Notes: generated by a model not told the origin, from the letters alone. DNA of 10,000 bases from Candidatus Hydrogenedens sp. (GCA_020216745.1 JAIWNQ010000246.1:1-10000); one strand, 5' to 3'. Numbered from the stretch's first letter, positions 1 to 7,803 are shown. Numbers and translations: made by a program.

Positions 1-1241
1 AGAGACCTCGCTTTCACTGGAGGTATCCCCCTTGATTGAAAATAATAAATCAATTCCGCTGAAGGAGGTCCAACTGTAGCACCATGTGTACATCGAACAT
101 CATCCGCATAAATTTCCAATTGCGGTTTAGCATCAATTACTGCACCATCTGAGAGAGATAGCCCTTTGAACTGTTGGATAGAATCGGACTTTTGTGCATC
201 AGGGGCAATATAAATTTTTCCGCGATACACCGTTTTACTTTGTTCTCTCCCTAATCCACGCCAGTGAATTCGGCTAACGCTTTGCCCTTTTAAATGTTGG
301 ATTTGTTGTTGTGTTTCAGAAAAGTGATTCTTTTCGTTCAAGGTTAAACCGTTGATATGACATTGAACATTTTCTCCTTGAATCTCCGCATTGATTTCTG
401 AACGAAGAAATCGCCCTGAAAGATGGAGTGAATTGTAACTTAGGGAACTATCCTTATCTAAGCTTGCTGAAATGGAATGGAATCGTAAAGTCTTTTCTGT
501 TCCCTGAATATTTTCCAAAACGTTAAGATGTGCATTTTTACCTAAAACGATCTTCGTTTTTGCATTTACCCATACAGAGGCACTTTCCGTATTATGCGTT
601 ATATAATTTAATGTTATTGAAGCTTGAGCATTATCGTCAAGAATAATAAGCACCCAGGGAATATCAATTGTGTCCTGTCTGTCAGCAGAACTCATGATAT
701 AGACGTTCATGGGCTCATCAATAACAATACCCTTGGGTAAATAAATGAAAATGCCGTTATGAAATAACATCTCCGATAAAGCCTCAAATATATGCTGAGG
801 CTCTTTGTCTCGTTCTAAATTGCTTTTAAGAAGTTCTTCATGTTCTGACGCCAATATCTTTTTAAAGTCAGAAACTATTATCTTATCTGGCAAATCTATT
901 GAATTTTTATCCGTTGTAACAACACCATTTTCCCAAAGAATATGGGTGGAAAAATATTTGTTAATTATTTCTGGTATATGTTCTCTGTGAGCCTGTTTCT
1001 TTATATCTACAGTCCATTTCCGTTGCGGATTGAAAAATGGTGAGAGGTTTGTTTCCCGCCAGCCCTCCATTTTTGAATGTGGAATAGGTAAAAGTTTAAA
1101 GGCATTCTTACCGTCTAAAGTAATATCTTTCCACCAATCAGGTATGACATGACCATTTTTTGTATAAGGGATAATCTCTAATAAATTTAACTTCCTTTCA
1201 TCAATAATATGCATTTTTTCCATATCAGATATTCCTATCAT
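1..1241 (-). CDS. sufD: SufD, Fe-S cluster assembly scaffold subunit (C-terminus cut by window edge)
   Basis: The reverse strand is open from 1241 to the left edge, giving 413 codons without a stop. SufD pairs with SufB in the SufBC2D complex that assembles Fe-S clusters in the cytoplasm. The C-terminal part carries the family hallmark LEIYADDVRCTHGATVG, including His386, which corresponds to the functionally important His360 of E. coli SufD. It is followed by the SRGI-type helix start (residues 403-406). Only the last few dozen residues should be missing. The middle is the usual weakly conserved beta-helix. The ATG at 1241 overlaps the sufC stop as ATGA but has no Shine-Dalgarno sequence. 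An in-frame ATG at 1223 has AGGA nine bases upstream and is a real alternative, six codons shorter. It is the third gene of the sufBCD operon. The cysteine desulfurase (SufS) and SufU/SufE that often follow would lie outside the window. Identity is firm; the exact start is not. Confidence 0.93.
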   Translation of the reverse strand, partial: MIGISDMEKMHIIDERKLNLLEIIPYTKNGHVIPDWWKDITLDGKNAFKLLPIPHSKMEGWRETNLSPFFNPQRKWTVDIKKQAHREHIPEIINKYFSTHILWENGVVTTDKNSIDLPDKIIVSDFKKILASEHEELLKSNLERDKEPQHIFEALSEMLFHNGIFIYLPKGIVIDEPMNVYIMSSADRQDTIDIPWVLIILDDNAQASITLNYITHNTESASVWVNAKTKIVLGKNAHLNVLENIQGTEKTLRFHSISASLDKDSSLSYNSLHLSGRFLRSEINAEIQGENVQCHINGLTLNEKNHFSETQQQIQHLKGQSVSRIHWRGLGREQSKTVYRGKIYIAPDAQKSDSIQQFKGLSLSDGAVIDAKPQLEIYADDVRCTHGATVGPPSAELIYYFQSRGIPPVKARS

Positions 1242-2020
1242 GCTTTCGCAATTGATAATTCCTGTTCAGAATCTGTCTTCAGCCAATCATAACCTTTTTG
1301 TTCAAGTTCTAATGCAAGTGTATAATCCCCAGATTTAACAATTTTCCCCTTATACAACACATGCACAAAGTCAGGTTTAATGTAGTTTAGTAACCGTTGA
1401 TAATGGGTAATAATAATGAATGAGCGTTTCGGATTTCTCATACGATTAACACCCTCAGCCACAGATTTTAAGGCATCAATATCTAAACCAGAGTCCGTTT
1501 CATCAAGTATGGCTAATATCGGTTCTAATATTGCCATTTGAACAATCTCATTCCGTTTCTTTTCACCACCAGAGAACCCTTCATTTACAGATCTATCTGA
1601 AAAAGTTGGGTCTAAACCAATTTCCTTCATCTTTTCCTTTAAGATTTTTTCAAAATCCCAGATATCTAAACTTGACAAATGTCTCCACTCGCGAACCTCA
1701 TTTAAAGCGGTATGTAAAAACTCTGTATTCGATAATCCAGGTATTTCAACTGGGTACTGAAACGCAGTAAAGATACCACGACGTGCCCTTTCTTCTGGTG
1801 GTGTGGATGTTATGTCCTCACCAAAAAATAAAATCTTGCTTTCTGGGTCTACCTCATAATTTTCATTACCAGTAAGCACTTGGGCAAGGGTACTTTTCCC
1901 TGAACCATTTGGACCCATAATAGCATGGGTTTCTCCTGAACCAATAGTCAGGTCTATCCCTTTTAAAATTAGTTGTCCTTCTACGGACACCTTCAATTTT
2001 TTGATTTCAAGTAAGTTCAT
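1238..2020 (-). CDS. sufC: SufC, ABC-type ATPase of the SUF system
   Basis: This 260-residue protein is a soluble ABC ATPase that binds SufB and SufD and drives the conformational change needed for cluster assembly. All ABC motifs are visible: Walker [10 protein letters not shown] at 36-44, Q-loop Q88 in FQYP, signature FSGGEKKR at 149-156, Walker [13 protein letters not shown] at 169-180 and the H-loop His206 in ITHYQRLL. The SGGEKKRNE signature, the FQYP Q-loop and the ITHYQRLL ending are characteristic of SufC rather than transporter ATPases, and there is no membrane segment. Length is near the usual ~250 residues, with a slightly extended tail. The ATG overlaps the sufB stop by four bases (ATGA, 2017-2020). 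A GAAGGA ribosome binding site lies inside the end of sufB, eight bases upstream of the ATG. The gene's own stop overlaps sufD in the same way, so SufB, SufC and SufD are probably translationally coupled. Confidence 0.98.
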   Translation of the reverse strand: MNLLEIKKLKVSVEGQLILKGIDLTIGSGETHAIMGPNGSGKSTLAQVLTGNENYEVDPESKILFFGEDITSTPPEERARRGIFTAFQYPVEIPGLSNTEFLHTALNEVREWRHLSSLDIWDFEKILKEKMKEIGLDPTFSDRSVNEGFSGGEKKRNEIVQMAILEPILAILDETDSGLDIDALKSVAEGVNRMRNPKRSFIIITHYQRLLNYIKPDFVHVLYKGKIVKSGDYTLALELEQKGYDWLKTDSEQELSIAKA

Positions 2021-3516
2021 CCTACGCTTCCTTCTAAACTAATGCTTAATAATCGTGTTGCTTCAACTGCAAATTCCATAGGTAAATGTTCAAAAACTTC
2101 TTTGCAAAAACCGTTAACCACAAGAGATATCGCATTTTCTGGGCGAATCCCTCGTGCACGGCAGTAAAACAGTTGGTCCTCATTAATTTTCGATGTAGTA
2201 GCCTCATGTTCTACCGATGCGGAAGGATTCCGCACATCAATATGAGGGAATGTATGCGCTCCACATCGGCTACCAATCAATAATGAATCGCATTGAGTAT
2301 AATTCCTTGCATTTTCAGCCTTTGGCATAACACGAACCATTCCACGATACGTATTCTGACTCATGCCAGCCGAAATTGTTTTGCTAATAATAGTACTCCG
2401 TGTATTTTTCCCAATATGTATCATTTTCGTGCCTGTATCCGCTTGTTGTTTATTCCGCGTCAATGCAACCGAATAAAACTCACCCGTAGAATTATCTCCC
2501 TGTAAGATACAACTCGGATATTTCCATGTTATGGCGGAACCCGTTTCAACCTGAGTCCATGAAATCCGTGAATTCGCACCAACACATTTGCCACGTTTCG
2601 TAACAAAATTAAAAATACCTCCCCGACCCTCCTCATCACCAGCATACCAATTCTGAACCGTAGAATAACGAATGGTGGCATCTTTATGAGCTATCAATTC
2701 AACAACCGCAGCATGAAGCTGGTTTTCATCACGAATCGGTGCGGTACAACCCTCTAAATAACTGACCTCTGCTCCCTCATCCGCTATTATCAATGTCCTT
2801 TCAAATTGACCTGTCTGACCCGAATTAATCCGAAAATAGGTCGATAAATCCATAGGACATCGAACCCCTTTGGGGATATACACAAAAGAACCGTCACTAA
2901 ACACAGCGGAATTTAATGCGGAATAAAAATTATCACTCGGAGGAACAACAGAACCTAAATACTCCCTTACTAATTCTGGATACTTCCGTATCGCTTCGGA
3001 CATAGAGCAAAAAATGATACCAAATCGACCTAATATCTCCTGATGGGTAGTTGCAACTGAGATACTATCAAAAACAGCATCCACCGCAACACCTACAAGC
3101 CGTTTCTGTTCTTCCAGAGGAATTCCCAACTTCTCAAAGGTACGTAAAATCTCAGGTTCTACATCTTCGATAGATTTTGGGTTCTTCTTCATCTTTGGTG
3201 CTGAATAGTAACGAATCTTTTGGAAGTCAGGAGTCTTAAATTTTACAAAAGCCCATTTAGGCTCCTTCATCTCTAACCATACCCTATATGCATTTAAACG
3301 CCATTCTGTCATCCACTCTGGCTCCTCCTTCCTCTCAGATATTTTCCGTATTATATCTTCATTCAGCCCTATCGGGAAAGGCTCTGCCTCAACAGGTGTA
3401 ACCCATCCATACGCATATTCCTTATTCACAAACTCGTGAATTGCAGTCTCACTGTTATCTAACGAATGCTGAGCATCACAATCATTTTTTAATATCGAAT
3501 TTGGCGTATCTATCAT
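2017..3516 (-). CDS. sufB: SufB, Fe-S cluster scaffold protein
   Basis: The 499-residue protein is close in size to E. coli SufB (495). SufB is the scaffold that accepts sulfur and holds the nascent cluster in the SufBC2D complex. Family landmarks in order: [10 protein letters not shown] (35-43), [16 protein letters not shown] (61-76), [19 protein letters not shown] (206-224), [11 protein letters not shown] (250-260), [20 protein letters not shown] (316-335) and [11 protein letters not shown] (405-415). Cys409 in the last motif matches the essential Cys405 of E. coli SufB. Glu438, in the HEAT segment, matches Glu434. The start is well placed: GGGAG lies eight bases before the ATG. It is the first gene of the operon, with no SufA, SufR or IscR gene next to it in this window. 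The B-C-D order resembles cyanobacterial-type operons rather than the C-D-S-U-B order of Firmicutes. Confidence 0.98.
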   Translation of the reverse strand: MIDTPNSILKNDCDAQHSLDNSETAIHEFVNKEYAYGWVTPVEAEPFPIGLNEDIIRKISERKEEPEWMTEWRLNAYRVWLEMKEPKWAFVKFKTPDFQKIRYYSAPKMKKNPKSIEDVEPEILRTFEKLGIPLEEQKRLVGVAVDAVFDSISVATTHQEILGRFGIIFCSMSEAIRKYPELVREYLGSVVPPSDNFYSALNSAVFSDGSFVYIPKGVRCPMDLSTYFRINSGQTGQFERTLIIADEGAEVSYLEGCTAPIRDENQLHAAVVELIAHKDATIRYSTVQNWYAGDEEGRGGIFNFVTKRGKCVGANSRISWTQVETGSAITWKYPSCILQGDNSTGEFYSVALTRNKQQADTGTKMIHIGKNTRSTIISKTISAGMSQNTYRGMVRVMPKAENARNYTQCDSLLIGSRCGAHTFPHIDVRNPSASVEHEATTSKINEDQLFYCRARGIRPENAISLVVNGFCKEVFEHLPMEFAVEATRLLSISLEGSVG

Positions 3517-3568
3517 TTTTTTTGCTCCCTTGTTATATCCTGTGCCGGATATTTCATATTTGGGTTAC

Positions 3569-3597
3569 ATTTTAGTTAACAGTCAAAATTTTTTGAA
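3569..3597 (-). promoter_or_regulatory. candidate sigma70-type promoter of sufBCD
   Basis: Reading the reverse strand, TTCAAA (3597-3592) and TAAAAT (3574-3569) are separated by exactly 17 bases. They match the -35 consensus at 4 of 6 positions and the -10 at 5 of 6. The predicted start would give a leader of about 45 bases before sufB. The -10 lies inside a 17-base element (3564-3580) with short inverted ends, GTTA and TAAC, which could be an operator but is too weak to name. Such matches arise by chance in AT-rich DNA. Confidence 0.35.
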
Positions 3598-3843
3598 TAT
3601 TCCCATAGGAACAAATGATTTAAGTCTTTGCAAACATATTTGTCCCATGTATAACATTTATCTCTTTTGCTGTATATATTCATATAGTTCACTTATTTTG
3701 TTTATTCCATTCATCTCATCCGTATCATTTCTCCCATCCTATCAACAAGGACAGTGATATTCCCTTTGCCTTTTCTATTATTTTGCGGGAGTGCTAAAGG
3801 TGCCCTTAATTTCAAGTAGTTCTATTCAGAGATTTCGTCTGGA

Positions 3844-3871
3844 TTGACAAATGGATTTTTAGAATCAAAAT
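3844..3871 (+). promoter_or_regulatory. possible promoter of the C45-type hydrolase gene
   Basis: A perfect -35 consensus TTGACA at 3844-3849 is followed after 16 bases by CAAAAT at 3866-3871 (4 of 6 matches to the -10 consensus). This would give a leader of about 70 bases. A better -10-like TATAAA at 3915-3920 has no matching -35 at the right distance. The call is tentative. Confidence 0.3.
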
Positions 3872-3935
3872 TTTTGAAACAAAGAAATAGTTTTTTTAGT
3901 CTTAACAAATATGTTATAAAGTATATCTTCAATAT

Positions 3936-3948
3936 AGGAGCTAAACCA
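3936..3948 (+). promoter_or_regulatory. ribosome binding site that fixes the start of the C45-type hydrolase
   Basis: AGGAG at 3936-3940 is followed by an eight-base spacer and then the ATG at 3949. The open frame extends 35 codons further upstream to a TTG at 3844, but that codon has no ribosome binding site. Starting at 3949 also puts a normal signal peptide at the protein's N-terminus. Confidence 0.85.
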
Positions 3949-5334
3949 ATGAACAAAACTATCCATCTCCATTATCTTCCTTATGTTGCGTTGTCTTTAC
4001 TGTTTGTATGTCTGTGTCAATTCCATATATTGGCTCAAGATACACAGCCAGCCTCTGAGGAAGCACAATGGTACCATCCTGAGATTATCGAAAATCCAGA
4101 AGTAAAACTTTTAGTCACTGAAGGTAAAGGGAAACTATATCAGATAGGGGAACACCTCCTTTGTGTATTGGAAGGTACATACAAAGAGATGGGCTTCCAA
4201 CAGGGCAAGTTGCTTGCAGATAGAATAGAGAACATAATGAAAAAAGGATATTTTGTAAAGGCATTATGGAATAGAAACTACACAAAAGAATATGCTTATG
4301 AACAGTCAAAACGAATGGCAAAGCACATCCCTGCAGAATACCTTGAGGAAGTGCAGGGAATCTATGAAGGTGTGCAATCAGCGGGGAAAAAAGATATTAC
4401 CTATGAGGAGGTTCTGTTAGGTTCAGCAGTGCCTGAAATATTACACTTTCCACCAGATAAACCGCCGAGCATGCCCAATAGTTGCTCCAATTTTGCGTGC
4501 TGGGGGAGATGGACCACGGATGGTAGACTTATTCATGGGAGGAATTTAGATTGGACTATTAATGCCGACGTTCAGGATGACGCTGTTATTATTGTCTGGC
4601 GTCCCAAAGGCAAAAAACCATACATGATGATGACCTGGGCAGGAGCAATTGGTAGTGTAAGTGGTATGAGTTCTAACGGTATAACCATTGGTGAAATGAC
4701 ACTGCCCAGCCCGAATGCCACCTTTGATGGAATGCCATTGCTGGTAACGATGCGTCGTGTATTAGAACAAGAAGATTTAGATTCTGCAGTTAATGTCCTT
4801 GTTAAAGGACCACAAACATCAGGTTGGAATTTCATCGTTGGTGATGGAAAAATCCCTTCCGCAAGAGCATTAGAAGTCGATGCTAAACGTGTCGTCGTTT
4901 ACACCGATAACGACCCTAAAGAATCAGAAGAAACCTTGCATTGGAGTATTATAGATGCGGTGCGTAGAACAAACCATCCAATTAATAAAGATGGTTTACT
5001 GGATTTGGCAAAGCATTACGGTCCAGAATTTAATATTAAAGTTGAAAACTGGGAACAACTAAAACTTATTCTTCCTTTGCTGAAAAGTCAGGACTCATTT
5101 CAACGTTATGATTGGCTCGGAAAACAAATCACCAAAACAGAAAAGTCTGTGGACATCCGCAAAGCAATCGACATGCTTGCCAATGGACCTGTGTTTGGAG
5201 ACGACACACTACACTCTTTCGTATTTGACCCTAAAAACCAGGTCGCCTATGTATCAAATGCAGGGAATAATCCACCAGTAACTGCTACACGCCGACCTTT
5301 TACAAAGATTGACCTAAAACCATGGTTTAAATAA
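3949..5334 (+). CDS. secreted C45-type (acyl-CoA:6-APA acyltransferase-like) Ntn-hydrolase
   Basis: The 461-residue protein begins with a Sec signal peptide: Lys3, a hydrophobic stretch at about 10-28, and probable cleavage near Ala29-Gln30. It resembles peptidase family C45, the N-terminal-nucleophile hydrolases that cleave or transfer acyl groups on linear amide bonds and activate themselves by cutting before the nucleophilic cysteine. Visible landmarks are the N-terminal GTYKEMGFQQGKLLADRI (76-93), the nucleophile segment CSNFACWG starting at Cys179, GRNLDW (197-202), a glycine-rich GAIGSVSGMSSNGITIGEM (232-250), NFIVGDG...ALEVD (294-311) and the C-terminal LHSFVFDP (421-428). If Cys179 is the processing point, the mature protein would have an alpha chain of about 150 residues and a beta chain of 283. 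The residue before Cys179 is Ser, not the Gly seen in the penicillin acyltransferase. The gene stands alone on the plus strand, so its neighbours do not reveal the substrate. The fold family is fairly sure; substrate and in vivo processing are unknown. Confidence 0.85.
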   Translation: MNKTIHLHYLPYVALSLLFVCLCQFHILAQDTQPASEEAQWYHPEIIENPEVKLLVTEGKGKLYQIGEHLLCVLEGTYKEMGFQQGKLLADRIENIMKKGYFVKALWNRNYTKEYAYEQSKRMAKHIPAEYLEEVQGIYEGVQSAGKKDITYEEVLLGSAVPEILHFPPDKPPSMPNSCSNFACWGRWTTDGRLIHGRNLDWTINADVQDDAVIIVWRPKGKKPYMMMTWAGAIGSVSGMSSNGITIGEMTLPSPNATFDGMPLLVTMRRVLEQEDLDSAVNVLVKGPQTSGWNFIVGDGKIPSARALEVDAKRVVVYTDNDPKESEETLHWSIIDAVRRTNHPINKDGLLDLAKHYGPEFNIKVENWEQLKLILPLLKSQDSFQRYDWLGKQITKTEKSVDIRKAIDMLANGPVFGDDTLHSFVFDPKNQVAYVSNAGNNPPVTATRRPFTKIDLKPWFK

Positions 5335-5352
5335 CCAACCCAAATAAAAAAT

Positions 5353-5396
5353 AGCAAAACCTTTGCTTATATCCTTGCTGTTACAAAAAGGATTTT
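5353..5396 (+). terminator. weak candidate terminator after the C45-type hydrolase
   Basis: Two small stems lie 18-60 bases after the stop codon. The first is AGCAAA/TTTGCT with a three-base loop (5353-5367). The second is ATCCTT/AAGGAT with an 11-base loop (5371-5393), ending in TTTT. Neither is GC-rich and the T-run is short, so this is at best a poor intrinsic terminator. Confidence 0.25.
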
Positions 5397-5429
5397 GACT
5401 ACAAAATAATAGCACAAGCATCCCTATTT

Positions 5430-5661
5430 ATGAATAAAAAAATATATTTGGATTCCTTGGCAAAAATAGTATGTCCATACCTATCTATATTTTGTCAGGA
5501 GCGTAATTCCCCTTGCTGGTAGAATATGGCAAATGAGTCAGATAGGTTCAATGCAAAATATAGACGGGAGAGATGTATTAATGGTAGACAGTGTACCACG
5601 GATACATTTTCCATACATGTTTGTGAGTGAATATTTTACAAAAGATAAGAACCGAAAATAA
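5430..5661 (+). pseudogene. possible frameshifted small-gene remnant
   Basis: Two open frames overlap here. The first runs from the ATG at 5430 to a TAG at 5520-5522: 30 residues beginning MNKKIYLDSLAKIVCPYL. The second, one base out of phase, is open from 5470 to a TAA at 5659-5661. Its first ATG is at 5533 (42 residues), and its translation includes NIDGRDVLMVDSVPRIHFPY. Joined by a single frameshift near 5500, they would give a protein of about 75 residues. Neither ATG has a recognisable ribosome binding site, and I recognise no family. Chance open frames of this size are common, so this is only a suggestion. Confidence 0.15.
5484..5564. repeat. 11-bp perfect inverted repeat in the intergenic region
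   Basis: TCTATATTTTG at 5484-5494 has an exact reverse complement, CAAAATATAGA, at 5554-5564, leaving a 59-base loop. A second pair, CCTATC (5480-5485) and GATAGG (5541-5546), overlaps the left arm, so two alternative foldings are possible. The arms are AT-rich and no poly-T tract follows, so it is not a standard terminator. No direct repeats indicating target duplication were noticed at its flanks. Confidence 0.5.
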
Positions 5662-5678
5662 TGAATGTTTAGTAATGG

Positions 5679-6380
5679 TTATTTTATTATTTTTATTCTA
5701 ATGTTACGGAATTGAACTTTCATAGGTGGTCCTGGATGCATTTGAAGGGCAATAAACCCTTTGCGTCGAGAGTATTTTTTGTCGTCGTCGAACACCTCAC
5801 ACATAAGTTTGCCATTGATATAAAGTTCAATATGGTTGCCGATGGCTTTGATTTCATATTCATTCCAATCCTTGAATTTCACTGCGGACAGTAATTCTTT
5901 AGGGTCCTTAAATTGTTCCTCTTTACGATTGCCATCGGCGTCAATCCATGCTTTATATCCTCGTTTTACGACAGCCCATCGGTCATGTTGAAATAGACAG
6001 CCAGTCCACTCGCCAGACTCGTCAATATCTGCCTGATAGCCCCAAATATCATAATCGGGTCGCTTTTCGCTACGAAATTGGATACCAGAATTGTTATTTT
6101 CCAAGCGAAATTCAAGTTTCAGGATAAAGTCTTCGGGTTCTCCTCCTGTCCAATATAGGTAATGGGCGTTTTTACAAGGTTTTTCCTGAGTACTTTGGCT
6201 TGTGATGGCTCCATTTTCTACCCACCACCAGCCTGGTAAACCATCCCAGCCATTTAAGGTTTTCCCGTCAAAAATAGATACAAATTCGTCTTTTTTATCA
6301 TTAGCATACGACATGTAAGGGATATATATACAAAGGACAATAATAGAGAGTATAAGTCTAAAAACGTTATAGTTTCTCAT
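5679..6380 (-). CDS. secreted DUF1080 protein (3-keto-disaccharide hydrolase family)
   Basis: The 233-residue protein has a Sec signal peptide (hydrophobic segment about 8-22, probable cleavage after SYA at 24-26), so it acts outside the cytoplasm. The rest is a single DUF1080 domain (Pfam PF06439), a concanavalin-like beta-sandwich. Landmarks are FVSIFDGKTLNGWDG (33-47), NSGIQFRS (97-104), GYQADID (114-120), WNEYEIKAIGNHIELYINGK (172-191) and GFIALQMHPGPPMKVQFRNI (208-227). Characterised members cleave 3-keto-glycosides, but many are uncharacterised, so the exact reaction is inferred. The length fits a one-domain member with no carbohydrate-binding or cytochrome extension. The ATG has AGGAG seven bases upstream. 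The gene begins only 20 bases after the stop of the oxidoreductase gene on the same strand, indicating one operon. That partner could supply the keto-sugar. Confidence 0.9.
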   Translation of the reverse strand: MRNYNVFRLILSIIVLCIYIPYMSYANDKKDEFVSIFDGKTLNGWDGLPGWWWVENGAITSQSTQEKPCKNAHYLYWTGGEPEDFILKLEFRLENNNSGIQFRSEKRPDYDIWGYQADIDESGEWTGCLFQHDRWAVVKRGYKAWIDADGNRKEEQFKDPKELLSAVKFKDWNEYEIKAIGNHIELYINGKLMCEVFDDDKKYSRRKGFIALQMHPGPPMKVQFRNIRIKIIK

Positions 6381-6400
6381 ATTTCGACTCCTGTTAGTAA

Positions 6401-7759
6401 TTATGTAGGTAATTCGTAACCTTTTCTGCGTGGTCGGGACAGCATAGCATTCCCTTCCTTACAGTTTATGAATTTTTCTTTTTCGGGATTCCATTTTAAG
6501 ACTTCGCCAACTTTGCCTAAATCACGGACAATATTCACTAAAATACAAATTGTATTACTACGGTGTCCTATTTCTACATCTGTATTACACATCTTGCGTG
6601 TTTTAACACATTGAACAAATTCTTCAAGATGGGGTTGTGTTTCTGGAACAGAGAGTTTTTCGGGTCTATCAGGTCTTTGTAAAATTTCTGGTGGGTCCGA
6701 AGATACTGCATCGCGGTTAATCTCAATACTACCGTTTTCTCCTACAAAGATACAGCCCAATCCAGGGCCTCGGTCTGAATCGTAATAGAGTTCTAATTCC
6801 ACACCATTTTCATATCGCATCCGCACCTTGGCTCTTGGTCCTTGTATATCTTTTGTCATTGGATAGTAAGGAGCACCAGTTTCTTCTGGCTTAATTTCGC
6901 GTTGTTCAAACAAACCTGCTGGCTTATTTTCTACTTGTTCTTCTAAAATGACCTCTACAGGACCTGTAAGGTCTGTTCCTAATCCTCGCTGAATCTGGTC
7001 ATAGGCATGTGCTCCCCAACCCGTAACACCAAACGAGACTCCGCCTCCATCATAATCCCACCATTTTGCCCAACCCCGATGTATTTGTTCGTGGTACGGA
7101 CGGAATACAGCCTGATTTGTCCACAAATCCCACCACGGTTGATTTGTATATGGCGAATCTGGATACTGTGTATTTTCATCCCAGCGAAGTGGACTGACGA
7201 AATTAGCAGAGATAACTTTTTTCACTTTACCTATTGCACCATTTTTAACCAGGTCGCTTGCCCAGTTGTTTAGTGGGATGGAACGTTGTTGGGTTCCGAC
7301 CTGTGTTACTCTTTTATGTTTTCGAGCCAACTTTACAAGTGCCCTTCCTTCTTCTACTGTAAGAGCCATCGGTTTCTCTATATATGTATCGATACCACGA
7401 ATTAAAGCATGAGCACAAATCCATGCACGGGAATGGGTCGTAGTTGGTACAATGACCGCATCCAATTTTTCTTTATCCAACATTTCTATTGGATGGGTAT
7501 ATGCATGCCATCCATTCTTCTCACCAACTGCCTTCATTGCGGAATCTAAACGAGGTTGAAAACAATCACATGCAGATATGATACGTGCTGTTGGAATTTG
7601 GAAAAGGGTCTTTATTAATTCATTAGACCGACCTCCGAGACCAATAACACCAATCGTTACTTGTTCCGAAGGAGGCGGTGTTCCTTGAGCACCTAAGACA
7701 GAGGATTTAATAATAAGTGGTGCTGATAGTGTACATTTTAAAAAAGTACGTCTGTTCAT
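6401..7759 (-). CDS. Tat-exported Gfo/Idh/MocA-family NAD(P)-dependent oxidoreductase
   Basis: The 452-residue protein opens with MNRRTFLK, a twin-arginine export motif, followed by a short hydrophobic stretch to about residue 24. It should therefore be folded with its cofactor in the cytoplasm and then exported. The Rossmann nucleotide-binding segment VTIGVIGLGGRS is at 34-45, and the family's catalytic EKP motif is at 128-130. A histidine/aspartate motif, GWGAHAYDQIQ, is at 247-257. The C-terminal part (HLEEFVQCVKTRK at 377-389, then WNPEKEKF and AMLSRPRRKGYEL) matches the bacterial C-terminal domain common in Planctomycetes-type members. The family oxidises sugar or polyol hydroxyls. GGA lies eight bases before the ATG. 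It is the first gene of an operon with the DUF1080 protein, suggesting that it makes or reduces a keto-sugar. The substrate, and how NAD(P) would be regenerated outside the cytoplasm, are unknown. Confidence 0.92.
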   Translation of the reverse strand: MNRRTFLKCTLSAPLIIKSSVLGAQGTPPPSEQVTIGVIGLGGRSNELIKTLFQIPTARIISACDCFQPRLDSAMKAVGEKNGWHAYTHPIEMLDKEKLDAVIVPTTTHSRAWICAHALIRGIDTYIEKPMALTVEEGRALVKLARKHKRVTQVGTQQRSIPLNNWASDLVKNGAIGKVKKVISANFVSPLRWDENTQYPDSPYTNQPWWDLWTNQAVFRPYHEQIHRGWAKWWDYDGGGVSFGVTGWGAHAYDQIQRGLGTDLTGPVEVILEEQVENKPAGLFEQREIKPEETGAPYYPMTKDIQGPRAKVRMRYENGVELELYYDSDRGPGLGCIFVGENGSIEINRDAVSSDPPEILQRPDRPEKLSVPETQPHLEEFVQCVKTRKMCNTDVEIGHRSNTICILVNIVRDLGKVGEVLKWNPEKEKFINCKEGNAMLSRPRRKGYELPT

Positions 7760-7803
7760 TTTTTGATTCCTTTTAAAAAATTATTAAGATTCCTTAAACC
7801 TTT

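Larger units (their letters stand above)
3517..3948. other. divergent intergenic region between sufB and the secreted hydrolase
   Basis: This 432-base AT-rich stretch separates two genes that are transcribed away from each other. It holds the sufB ribosome binding site (GGGAG, 3525-3529 on the reverse strand), one candidate promoter for each direction, and the hydrolase ribosome binding site. A 75-codon open frame on the plus strand starting at a TTG near 3530 has no ribosome binding site and a composition rich in Ile, Tyr, Ser and Cys, so it is unlikely to be a gene. I see no tRNA, no strong hairpin and no long repeat here. Confidence 0.6.
5335..5678. other. convergent intergenic region without a convincing gene
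   Basis: This 344-base stretch lies between the 3' ends of the plus-strand hydrolase gene and the minus-strand DUF1080 gene. Besides the weak stems just after 5334, it contains an 11-bp inverted repeat and two overlapping open frames with protein-like translations, both described separately. No tRNA, no insertion-sequence ends and no strong terminator for the minus-strand operon were seen. Confidence 0.55.

Noticed and set aside
805..990. Plus-strand open frame of 61 codons opposite sufD
   Set aside because: It sits inside the well-supported sufD frame and its translation has no recognisable features.
3530..3757. Plus-strand open frame of 75 codons in the sufB upstream region
   Set aside because: TTG start without a ribosome binding site, skewed hydrophobic and Cys/Tyr composition, and overlap with the presumed sufB promoter. 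It looks like chance in AT-rich DNA.
3844..3948. Upstream extension of the C45-type hydrolase to a TTG start at 3844
   Set aside because: It would bury the signal peptide behind 35 residues, has no ribosome binding site, and covers a possible promoter. The ATG at 3949 has a strong AGGAG.
7007..7273. Plus-strand open frame of 88 codons opposite the oxidoreductase gene
   Set aside because: It lies wholly within a strongly supported gene on the other strand and shows no domain or ribosome binding site.
6401..7759. GH109-type NAD-dependent glycosidase, which shares the Gfo/Idh fold and Tat signals
   Set aside because: The protein keeps the ordinary EKP dehydrogenase motif (128-130) and the C-terminal domain typical of the oxidoreductases, and I saw no GH109-specific signature.
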